DNA of 64,000 nucleotides, taken from NCBI GenBank assembly GCA_921293015.1, contig OV121085.1, forward strand, positions 22,023,911 through 22,087,910, read 5' to 3'. This document shows, piece by piece, positions 1 to 10,425 of the stretch. The DNA is from Phorcus lineatus (taxonomy: Eukaryota; Mollusca; Gastropoda; Trochida; Trochidae). The translations under genes were made by a program, and so were the position numbers. Position 1 is the stretch's first letter. Every line of letters begins with the position of its first letter. The notes under the pieces were generated by a model. It worked only from the letters and a program-made list of their open reading frames with translations, was not told the origin of the DNA and searched no databases.

Positions 1-155
1 AGATCAGTTTTATCTTTAGTTGGCATCAACATGTGACTGCTAAACTGAAGTCCTTCCATCCGAATGATCAACCCGTCACCTAAAGCCTATCAGCTTAAAG
101 TGTCCAATCCACTTGGGCAACTTTGGTTTCAGGTAGTTTCCTTTGATCAGATCAT

Positions 156-1745
156 CTAACTCTCGTCGTTAGTCTCTGCATCCTCAGTGTCCTCTAAACT
201 CAGGGTTGACATGGCAACCGCTGGGATCTTAATGACGGCTGCCGAGTCCGGAGTGGAGGTCAGGTGGGTGTGTCTCCAGATGAGCGGGTTGCCGGACTCG
301 TCTAGTTGGATCGGCTCAGGATCCACTTCAGGGGTTGGAGCGGGTGAGCATAAGTGACGTGTCTCCTGGGGTGCGCTGATGTCACTACCGGTTTTGGCAG
401 ATCGGTCTCGTAGTCGGGTGAGCACCACTTCCTTTTTAGGACTAGGCACAACTCGACTTTTTGTAATGTGATCTATAGTTTTGCATTTAACGGACTTTGA
501 CGATTTGGCAGATTTTGGCAGAGGTATCGACTCTCCCCGAATGTCCAAACCCAGACTATGTGATTCAGATGACGCCCTTCCCTCATAGTCCTCTTCGTTT
601 GAGAACTCACTGAATGGTTTGTGCTCATTATCCGGAGCATTGCTGTCAGCTACGGACTGGAGTATCTCCGAGTCGTAGTACGTAGACGCAGCTGTGTTGT
701 TACGTGCAATCACCCCGTTCCCTTCGCTACCGGCAGATTTACTGCTGGCGCGGGACTGTAGGGTCTTCGTCATAACGTACTGTTTGTACGTGTCGGCCGA
801 GTCCTGTTCACGGCACATAAACCCAGCAGTAGGTATGGGGGACGGACACGGGGTTCTGATGCGCGTGGTAGAAAAGGGTCTGTACCGTCCCACCTCCGCC
901 TTGAGAGGTCTGTCCACCTGCCGCCCCTTGCTCTGATCGTGGTTCTTTATGAGTCGGATGCACTGACGGACCTGGGAGAAGAGGCAGCCATCTTGTCCGC
1001 GCTGACGCACTCGCTGATCAGCCGACATCCTCTTCACTTCAAAATACTCGCCATCTGCTTTGTTTGAAGAGTCAATGTACTGTTCCCGGGGACTTTTGAA
1101 TGGTGTTCCTTGGATTCTCGTCCCAGTTCTAATCTTTCCCGCACTCTTCCTTACTTCGTTATTTACCTTCACGAAACGTTTGGACGGGTTTGACTCACCG
1201 ACAGACCAGGGCCTGCTCTTGGATATTCTCGGAAGACTAGATTCCTTAAAACGGAGTGGTCGCTCATCTGGACAGTATGTGTTTATATACATAGGATCTC
1301 GAACATCTTTGGATTTAGACTTGCTGACCCAGCTGTAAGACTTGAGACTTAGCAGTGAGTCGGTGCTAGACCTCACGTTCTGTTGGGTGCGCGGGGTGTC
1401 TCGAGGACTAGGCTTGCTCTTCCTGAGAGAAAGAATCTTTGGTCCGGATCCTGGCCACGACTCTCCAGGCAGGACTCCGCGCACCGCATCCCGGGGCGTC
1501 TCTGTCCTGTAGGCGGGTCCACACTTCTGTTGGAGTTCCTCCAAGGCCGGAGCGCGCACTCCCGTGGGGAACACCGTCGCGGACAGTACAAAGTCAGAGT
1601 GGCTCGTGGTGTCCCGCCCAAATTTGTCCTTTCTCCGTTTCGGCACCATGGGGTGAAAGAGGAGCGACCTCGCTGAGTCCGGGGGGTCCTTCTCCGCACA
1701 GTCTGGGGCGAACATCACCTTCTTGTCCACCGCCACCGGCATCAT
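156..1745 (-). CDS. Unrecognised 529-aa basic, Ser-rich disordered protein, single coding exon
   Basis: I do not recognise this protein. The frame is open from an ATG pair at 1745 to a TAG at 156. A TAG codon lies directly before the first ATG, so the start is fixed unless splicing changes it. The product is rich in Ser, Lys, Arg and Pro and shows no signal peptide, membrane segment or catalytic motif. It looks mostly disordered. The N-terminal stretch around residues 28-75 (SLLFHPMVPKRRKDKFGRD, then SHSDFVLSATVFPTGVRAP) is the most ordered-looking part and the best probe for homologues. A second denser patch holds several aromatic and Cys residues near residues 255-270. GC content is clearly higher than the flanks and the codons look like real coding DNA. 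A probable 3' splice site (CCAG) lies on the minus strand at 1846-1849, so exon 1845-156 is likely preceded by one or more non-coding 5' exons. The function is unknown. Confidence 0.7.
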   Translation of the reverse strand: MMPVAVDKKVMFAPDCAEKDPPDSARSLLFHPMVPKRRKDKFGRDTTSHSDFVLSATVFPTGVRAPALEELQQKCGPAYRTETPRDAVRGVLPGESWPGSGPKILSLRKSKPSPRDTPRTQQNVRSSTDSLLSLKSYSWVSKSKSKDVRDPMYINTYCPDERPLRFKESSLPRISKSRPWSVGESNPSKRFVKVNNEVRKSAGKIRTGTRIQGTPFKSPREQYIDSSNKADGEYFEVKRMSADQRVRQRGQDGCLFSQVRQCIRLIKNHDQSKGRQVDRPLKAEVGRYRPFSTTRIRTPCPSPIPTAGFMCREQDSADTYKQYVMTKTLQSRASSKSAGSEGNGVIARNNTAASTYYDSEILQSVADSNAPDNEHKPFSEFSNEEDYEGRASSESHSLGLDIRGESIPLPKSAKSSKSVKCKTIDHITKSRVVPSPKKEVVLTRLRDRSAKTGSDISAPQETRHLCSPAPTPEVDPEPIQLDESGNPLIWRHTHLTSTPDSAAVIKIPAVAMSTLSLEDTEDAETNDES

Positions 1746-1845
1746 CTACTCCGGGACAGTCAGGCTCGTGTCACCCCGGGGACGGACAGCTCGTCGCTTA
1801 GTGCCCCCTCATCCCTCCAAACCTCTCAACTCTGTATGTCTCAGC

Positions 1846-4800
1846 CTGGAAAAGACAGGGTATATGAGAATGTGAATGATTTATGTTATTATTGATTCAT
1901 CTCAAACAAAGAAATGAACCAAAAGGTACTTATATAGACATAATCAAAGTCAACCACATGCAATAAATCGCGATTATGAATTCTCAGAGAAGATCAAATA
2001 CATTAACATTAACTTGAGCAATGAATGACTTGCATAAAGCCATACCTGAAACACATAACTTCGAGCCCATCTAACCGAGATCAATAGCTATAGGTGAAGT
2101 TTCTATAGAAAGCATTCAGCAGGGCTTGCTCCACCAAGGACCACTGTGGGCGATGAATGAACCCTTTTGAGCATGTATGCAACTCCAACAATACACAAAA
2201 CCGGAATTGTATCAACTAGGCTTGTGATTTGAAAGAAATTTTTATATATAGTAGGTTTGATTTCATTTCGGTTAATAATCCATTAATGCTTATTCACTAG
2301 GTTGAAGGCAGTGATACTACTCATGTTAATCACGGCGGCGGGAGGGTTAAAGCGGTACTCTTCAAGGTAGATTTCTACCTGGCAGGTACACAAAACGCTC
2401 TTGACAAAGTGCAAGAGAAGAAACGTGATTGGAGTTGGCCTCCCTCCTGCCTTCACCCGGCTGCCCTGCGCTCAACTTAATACAGTCACTCTGCTTGCCC
2501 ATGAAAAGCCTTTACAAAACCTGTCGCACTGATTAACTACCTCTTTCACAACATAAACTTTTAACTGCTTATGTGCACTAGTTTTATTCTGCTTCTCGTT
2601 ATTCATATGCTTTCTGAAAAATAAATTCAGATACGACTACAAGAACTTTGTAATCACTAAATGTATCAAATAACCAGAGTAAAAAAGTTTTTTATTAATT
2701 GATTTCCATATTAAGAGCCACTAGATATAAAGGTTTAACCAAACTGTTCTACACTTCAAGTGGTGTTTATTCTACCATAGTTTGATTACAAAACACTCAA
2801 TCTCAATGTACATCAGCAGTAAATGAGGAGCTGGTGAATTTACCTGAAAAAGACTTCAATCAAATGTATTACTGCAGGTGTTCTAACGATTCATTCACAA
2901 CACTTCATGATTTATTTCAATACTAATCTTTTGGCTGCTGTGGAAAGTAAAGATTATCACTGAATCTAAAAATAAAATTTCAACATATGAAATCACTTCC
3001 TGGTTTACTGTCATTTACATTTCATTTAAATAATGACACCCCACTTGACCGGCCCGTGGTAGATAAGGGTTGTTATTCATACTCGAGTTTATATGCCAGG
3101 TAAATCTTTATGTGTATGCATATCACTCTCAACACCTTATGTTAATCTAAAAGGGACGTCATTGAACACAACTTCAAATGTAACTTTCCTAACACTGTTA
3201 TCTGTCTACATTAGACCCTGTTCAAACATAGATACGCACTGTCGCGGAGCTTGTAACGCTTTTAAGAAAATTTAGAATAATGTATGGTTATATAGCGCAA
3301 GCGTATTGTTATATAGCTTCTGAAAAGGGGGAAATTGGGGTAAGAAATACAATGTGTATTGTGTTCAAGAGGTATACGAAAGTGTTTTTAGTTTCTACTT
3401 AAACCCTTACCTGCAAAGCGACAATTTGAGGTATCTATGGTGTTATCACGTAATGTTTGTAAAAGGACAGTTTTAGTTAATACTTTAAACGGAGAGTGTA
3501 GCTTTTAAGTGTCGCAAGTTGATAAGTTATTCACAGCTCTGTCTTGTTTTACATTAAATATTATCATTTGCTGGAAGTCATGTACGATTGGCAACATATT
3601 GAAAATAAACGGTTAATAACTTTAAATGGTCACCGTGCATGTGCTTCACACAGATACAGAGGTGGGGAACTTACCATTTAGCAACAAGACGCACCTTGCA
3701 TTGCAGGTGAAGTCAGCTGATAGGACCAATCGACCATATATGTTTTAACGATGTATACAGATTATGTCTTCTATCGACATTTGGAAGTGTTCTCCACTGT
3801 TCCTCCACTGACACGAGAATTTGTATGGAACGCGTGGGTATTCTGAATCCGCTCCAAAACATGTGTGTGCTTTAACGTGATGTTAACGTAACACCTTACT
3901 ATCGGAACAACCTACATAATGCAAATAACTTACTCACCGCTAACTCCTTGAAACACGTACACGTTTATAGTTCTTAGTTCGAATAGACAAACAAAGCTCT
4001 TACCTTCCTGTGCGTGTATGATAAACATTCATTCGTATGTTCAGAAAGTTAGTAGATACGGTTCAAAAGCCGTATAACAGGTTGTACTTTATCACCAGCA
4101 GATAGGCACAGCGGTCTTTGGGCAGCAATATCAGCAAACTGGACTCCCTCTCTCTCTCTCTCTTTCGGATTAGTGAACGTTCGCGCTGGATTAAGATAAT
4201 CCACCTGTCTGGACTCGGGGTCGTTCGCTTGTATCGCATCTACTTGTGTCACACAAATCTGATTACTCCCTGCTAATGAGTTTGTGACTATAGCTCTGCT
4301 ACGTGGTTTAATTTCTCCGAGAGAACTTTTCACACGGTTTATGGTATAGAATTACACCCTAATCACTTTGTAACGCTAGGCTTATTGTTGTTTATGTTGA
4401 CGTCATTATACAATTTTGTTAGCCGATCAATTTTTCCAGCTCGGCGCCGGTTATGTCTCTGAGATAGGAAGTATATGTATACCTACCTTTACCTGTTTGC
4501 TTCAATGAGGGGGCTATTGTTGGTAGCAACTCGACCTTTGTCTAGTCGTTAAAGGAGGACCGCTAGTGAAATGGTACAGAGTTAAATTCATTCCAGATTT
4601 GAATGCTATCCGGGCCCGACCCCATTGTTATGTCTGTGTTTATCTGTTGGGGGAAAACAAAACACGTTATCTCTTCAGAATGTGTCCGCAACATAGACAG
4701 GATATCGCCAGACACTCTTGAGCACAACGGCCATTAACCATTTGCCCTTTTATTGCATGTTTAAAATTAAGTAATAACAGTTCGTGTAATCGCAGTTGTG

Positions 4801-5243
4801 AAATATCATCGCAAGCAAGTCAAATAGCATCTTCAAGGTTATATAATCCATAGACTTCACACGTTGATTGAAGATTTGTGTAATGTACAGTTGCCATGCT
4901 ATATGTCAAAGGAGTTTTACGAGAACCCTGTACCGAGCAGCAAAGGCAGGGAGGATTATCGACTAAAAAGGTCTAACAAAGCCAGATCCCTTGCAAGTCA
5001 GAGAAATTGTTTTAAAAACATGACAGGCTTATACAATATAACATATAACTTAACTTGTATAATAATTGTATAATAACGCTCGGTTTAGACCTCGTAAACG
5101 TTTGTACATACAGTGAAGTCACCGAAGGTTTTGATTTTCTCACAAATGTTGTATTCATAGTTTAAATACTTCCTTGAAACACACGTTTAGGTTTGAGTCA
5201 TTGACGCGCGTCAATGTCCAGTTTTCGATCATGAATTTAAACT
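1846..5243. other. Non-coding region upstream of the 529-aa gene, with candidate 5' exons
   Basis: No convincing coding sequence is visible. On the minus strand several good 5' splice donors occur, for example GTAAGT just below 3678 and GTAAGA near 4003. Any of these could end a non-coding first exon that joins the acceptor at 1846. A short CT run (about 4148-4166) and a GC-richer stretch around 4050-4500 could mark a promoter. This assignment is inference only. Confidence 0.3.
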
Positions 5244-5722
5244 TTAAAGAGCCACTCCGTGATTTTCATAACATATTATTTACCTGTGATACGAACCTAA
5301 ATGTCATATGTGTTGATATAAAATCAAAACATCTTAACTTTTCATGTCCAAAAGACATATATATATGACAAATACTGGTTTTCCATGAAAATCTAAACAC
5401 AGCCTTATAAATGCACAGAGGTGTAGATATCACGTCTAATATACATGGGTGCTAGTTATATAACCTAACAAACGCTATCAAGTCCTATCTGCCCTCCTTG
5501 CTGTTTTAGATAAGATTCCAAAATTACGTTTGACTATTTGACGCGCGCCACTGTCCGGTTTTCCATCATAATTACGACGTTCTACCTTCGTATTGTAACT
5601 TTAAAAAAACAATAAGCTTTAGAATGTGTCTTTTTGGTAACAGTTGATACTTCGCGATCAAATGACACCATTGATTAAGTTTGGCATATATGACTCCAAC
5701 AACTCACGGAGTGGCTCTTTAA
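5244..5722. mobile_element. MITE with 19-bp terminal inverted repeats, copy 1
   Basis: The ends are TTAAAGAGCCACTCCGTGA on the left and its near-exact reverse complement on the right. Both outer ends are TTAA. No coding capacity is seen in the 479 bp. A second copy lies at 33837-34269 and is alignable along its whole length with indels. TTAA at both edges fits a piggyBac-type target duplication, though the inner TIR bases are not a known piggyBac end. The family assignment is inference. Confidence 0.75.
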
Positions 5723-5749
5723 CCTGTTATTTAGCCACAACACTGAACT

Positions 5750-5860
5750 CTTCAGCACTAATATGTTAATTTTCAGAAATAAACATTATTTCTCGATCAA
5801 ATAACACCATTTATGAAGTTTGACTTATCTGACTCCAACAACATTGACTGTGTCCATTAA
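5750..5860. repeat. Partial degenerate relative of the adjacent MITE right half
   Basis: The stretch repeats blocks of the MITE interior: a 'cgatcaaat-acaccatt' block, then 'aagtttg', then 'tgactccaacaac'. It lacks the terminal inverted repeat. It is probably a diverged fragment or an internal duplication. Confidence 0.45.
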
Positions 5861-5916
5861 CTTCGCCGTTATATCGGGAGAAGGATAGTGTCTGTAATTT
5901 TGTGAATCAGGACATA

Positions 5917-7145
5917 CGAGGGGTGTCCCAACAATTACCGGCCTGACCAAAACCAAAGAAACATTCTATGACTTATTTTTCGACGTAATCACCCTTGACC
6001 TCAATGCATTTGCTCCAGCGTTTTTGTAACATCTGCAACCACTCTGAAAACCACTTCTTATCACGAGACCCCAAAACCTCCTCTACTGCAGCAATGACGT
6101 AATCGTCAGTCTCAAACCTTTGGCCACGGAGCTGTTTTCAGTCGAGGAGAGAGGAAGAAGTCTGAGGGGGCTAGGTCTGGAGAATAGGCAGGGTGGGGGA
6201 GAATCCTGAACCAACTATCCTGTGCTACACTGACTGCAGTTTGGGCGGTGTGAATGGAAGCATTGTCCTGCAACAGCGACACACCTTTGCGCAGTTTACC
6301 CCTCCGTTACTCTTTGATTTTTTCTCGTAATTGTCGTAGTTCATTTGTAGATTGTAGAACCTTCTTTAAATAATCAATCATTGTTACACCCTGAGAGTCC
6401 CAGAAAACGGATGTCATGACCTTCCGACTGGAGGAACAAGATATGATTTTTTGGGGGTGGGTAATGTGCTGTGTTTCCATTGCATGCTTTGGCTTTTTGT
6501 CTCAGGATCAAAATGATGAACCCAGATTTCATCTTGAATAACGGCATAACGAAAAATGATTCTGGGTCTGCGCGTTACTTTTGGTCTTCAGATAACATTC
6601 TGGGAACCCAGCTTGCTGATACCTTTTTCATGTGTAAATGTTCATGTAAAATTCGTTCAACTGATGTTTTACTGATGTGGTGAGGATTAGCTACGTATAT
6701 GATAGTCACTCGCCTGTCTTGCCTTTTTGTGTCAAGAACAGCCTCAATGTTTTCACTTGTGGGGACATCAGATGGACGACCAGGACGGGGCTCGTCTTTA
6801 GTGATTACTCTACCTCGTTTAAATTCAGCACACCAATGTTTAATGGTGCTATATATGAAGGAACAGAGTCACCTTATGTTTGTAACATATCTCAATGAAT
6901 TTCCTTTGGAGTGTATTTCTTTAAACTCAGATATTTGATAACAGCCCTACATTCACTTTTCTTCATTTCGGTACAAGATGTGAGGGTACTTTTGAATGAC
7001 AGGCTATTATATGCAATTGAAGAGTATGCATCTCGTGATTTTCATGCCTTTTACAAGTCAATGAATGTTCTCCATGCACGCACAGTATGGTTGCGTTTCA
7101 GGCATGTTTTCATATTCAGGCCGGATACTTTTGGGACAACCCTCG
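5917..7145 (-). mobile_element. Full-length but dead mariner element
   Basis: The inverted ends match over about 30 bp (tacgaggggtgtcccaacaa on the left; tacgagggttgtcccaaaag read inward from the right). Both are bordered by TA, the mariner target, at 5915-5916 and 7146-7147. The 1229-bp length is normal for mariner. Minus-strand translation gives the C-terminal half of a mariner transposase: VFWDSQGV, then LLQDNASIHTA, then HPAYSPDLAPSD. This preserves the D,D34D spacing, and the tail reads KRWSKCIEVKGDYVEK. In-frame stops and frame shifts show that it is inactive. Plus-strand open frames within it are shadows. Confidence 0.88.
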
Positions 7146-7147
7146 TA

Positions 7148-9270
7148 GACTGCATTAAAGGCTTCTAATTATACACAGTCATGAAGCAGGACTAAATCTG
7201 AATGAATGATTCCTAACAGATATCAAGTGAAACGCCATCCACCTCTACCATTTCTAGACAACAAACTCCCTTGTTTTGAAAAAACAAGGAGATTAGTTTT
7301 AATAATATACATAGGTAACAGTTTGGACAGTTAAGGTTGACGAATTAAATTCATACTTACTTGCTGGTGTCTTATTTCTACAAAAAATTGCTGAATCTCT
7401 TTATTTCATATCCTATCATGCACTATTACAGGATTTAGATCGTTCAGAAACAGCAAGTATAGATACAATCAAGGTCAAGGGTTATATTATTTCATTAATT
7501 CTATATGCTGTAATGGTCAGGTCACAAAATTTACGAACAGACATGTTACACATTGTATATATATATATATTTTTTTTTTTTAATTTGATGAAAAATAAAT
7601 TGCACTGTTGACATAAACGATCCTTAATAAGCATTATTTGATTAAATTATTTTCATTATGTTCATTTATACAGATTTTGTGAACATATGTACTATGACCG
7701 TCAACTCCGGACAGAGTAAATCTTTCAGTTTGTTATTTTATCAAAACTTTCCAAATGACAAGAATAATTGTTTACCGCTTAAACTGACCATTATTATCTT
7801 ACCTAGAATAATCCTTTTAAAACAAGTAATTTAAAAAAAAATCTTCATGGGGCAGAAAATGCTACCACTTTTGAAAACAACCCATATAGGTGTTAACAGA
7901 GACAACATGTGAATTGAATAAAATGGTGATTCATGTTATAAAGTTTATTTACATGTTATTATAATCCATCGAGTAAAAAATATACAACTATTGTATCTTA
8001 ATGGCGTCTTTTGGGAATTCTGTCTTTATTTATCTCGGCCGTTCCAAATGTTTCAAAGGGTAGAGCCCATGTTACACATAATTTGTCAACCATGAAAAGT
8101 GTTGTTTTAAGCTTTCTGTCTTTTGGGAGTTCTGTATTTGGGACGATGCCTTTTGTGAGTATCCCTTTTCCCGCGAGCAAGCATTTTTTGACGCCGCATG
8201 GAAAATCGCTCTTAGTATGAAACACGATTAGTCATGCAAGGTCTTACTTTTCAAATGTAGGACCTGGACCTAATAGTGAATTGGGAGACTCACTGTCTAA
8301 ACTTCTTGATATCATATTTTACCAGGAGATCGCGCACCAATAATTTCAATTATTTTATTCACAAAAATCATACTTGGTCCACTATTATAAGTTTTACCAA
8401 ACGGATTTCGCTGTCCGCATTGTTTATCATGCATTTACGCTGACACAATGTTAAGGAGGTCAGGTGTATTGGCGGTCTTTAGGCAATAATACAATAAAAC
8501 AAAACTAACTTGCAGAGGAGGATACAATTCAAAGATCGTTCAGAAATCGAACCAAATACAGTTTGTCTCTCTTCTTTTGATAATCATCATTTATCCCAGA
8601 AATATCAGTTAAGCCTAATTATAGTGAACTTTACAAAGATAGCATGAGCATCATGAAATAACGAATGAAGATTTGTGAGTTTTAGTATACGTTTTTAAAC
8701 AAATATATTTCTAAGAAGACAGTATTGGAGAATCAACCATTTAATCTGAGTAATTAAGAAAGTTTCATCTACATCAATGAATGTGCAGGATGCCAAAAAT
8801 GACCGCTTCCTGAACGCACAGAGATAGACTTACTTCATCACTAACAAATTACAAAGTATGGGGAAAACGCACAGGGGTATGGCTCTTTGATTTAACCTAG
8901 TGGAAGAAATAAGAATCTATAGATTTACACTCATTTTGTGTTTTCCAGAATAAACTATAACAACAGCCTCGCCACAGGTTATCTCACAAATATCATTAAC
9001 AGATAACAATCTATTTAAAGTTTCAATCAGATTGGTTTCCCCCTCCCAAACATCTGAGCATGTCATGTCCATCCTCAACCAACTTCCGTTGTTCCCAGTA
9101 CCACTACGTATAAACTGCTGCTTGCGTACCAGCGTATTCCCACCAACCTCCATCCGTCCGTGATGTTCTCCAGCCCTGTTGTCCATGCGCCAGGCTCCGT
9201 CCGCTCACAGCAGTTATAATTCACGGCGGTGGGATGATAATATAATCATTACTGTAACCCAGTAATGTTG
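7148..9270. other. Non-coding, AT-rich; two weak open frames of unknown meaning
   Basis: I see no supported gene. Two short frames stand out only mildly. Minus 8225-7998 encodes 75 residues. Minus 9186-8917 encodes 89 residues, starts MDNRAGEHHGRMEV, and has ordinary-looking codons. Neither shows a domain, and a splice context was not found. Confidence 0.3.
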
Positions 9271-9279
9271 GGATAATAG

Positions 9280-10425
9280 ACAGACAGACAAGTATTTTAT
9301 TTGAGTCTCACCTTTATTATGGTACAAAAATTACATTACATTTAAAAGTACATACATGGTATACATAAAATACCTTGAGGCACTCCATTAGGAGTTATAA
9401 GAGACTTTAAATCATAAATACAATATCATATAATATGTACAGTTTAGGAACGATCTGTGAATTCAAGAGATTTACGTGTATCGAAAATAAGTTTTTGGCA
9501 CTAAAAATAGTATTTGCAAGAATAAAAGCTTATCTATCACAGTCATTTGCATTGTTAAAATCTTGCCATAAAATGTTACATTTTTCAAAAAGATCACAGC
9601 GAATACTCTCATATAGTGGACAATATGAAATAACATGGCACTCATCCTCAACACATGTTCTACAGTTAAAACACACCCTTTCGTTTACCGGTTTATTACT
9701 GTACCGCCCTGTCTCTATAACTATAGGAGCAACTCCACACCTGAATGATGGTAGAGAACGTCTGTGTGATCTCGACATGGGGATACGTGTGAAATGTTCA
9801 GTCTCATAGATGTCCTTAAAAATACTTTAGACTCTCAGTTTATTCCCGCCATTTCCTCTGTGACTGCTGGGGCGCTGTAGTGCAGATGACCATTCTTCTT
9901 TGAATTTGGTAAAAACTGCCTCACGCACTTGTGATCTTAAATAGCTGACATGGAACGAGTTTTCAAGATGAATAAAACATTTCTCTTCTTATTCGCAGCA
10001 CATCTGTCGGCCCAACTGAATATACGTTTCGTCAGACGGTTATCTGAAATGGCACTCATTTTCTTGTAGAACTTGGCAATACTTTCCCATTGTCAGACTT
10101 TAGGTGATAACCATCCCATATCTCCACTCACGGCCGTATTTTGGGCATATTTCCGTAATCCGATGAAGAAAAACATGGCTCTATTCTGTACTGTTTTTAT
10201 AGAAGTCAGGTTGTAGGTTCCCCAGATCGCAGAGCCATATTGAATAGTAGGCCAGACCATGGAATCGTAAAGTTTTGTGTACGTACTGTACTGCATACCA
10301 CCGAGAAGCTTGTATTTAGATATCAGTAGTCCTAGGGCACGATTACCTGAGCTAGCAGCAGCTTGTCCCATACGCTGAAAGTCCATGTATACGGTGATAC
10401 GCAGACCCAGATAACTGTAGCTTGA
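9280..10425 (-). mobile_element. 5'-truncated non-LTR retrotransposon (Jockey/CR1-like), 3' part
   Basis: Minus-strand translation gives the region just after the RT palm and the C-terminus of a LINE ORF2 protein. One block is GYSYLGLRI-like followed by KYKLLGGMQYSTYTKLYDS and IQYGSAIWGT, which is typical of the thumb region. Further on is a Cys/His block, CFNCRTCVEDECHVISYCPL. Stops and shifts break the frame. The lower end (9280-9470) is an AT-rich 3' tail. No EN or RT active site is present. The CR1/Jockey placement is by resemblance only. Confidence 0.75.

Noticed and set aside
694-1801. Plus-strand and other-frame open frames opposite the 529-aa gene
   Set aside because: Overlap a longer, better supported frame on the minus strand; GC-rich coding DNA often leaves opposite frames open.
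6471-7168. Plus-strand open frames within the mariner
   Set aside because: The real transposase remnant is on the minus strand with clear catalytic blocks.
8011-8225. Opposing 69- and 75-codon open frames
   Set aside because: No recognisable domain or splice sites, and both strands are open equally, which suggests chance.
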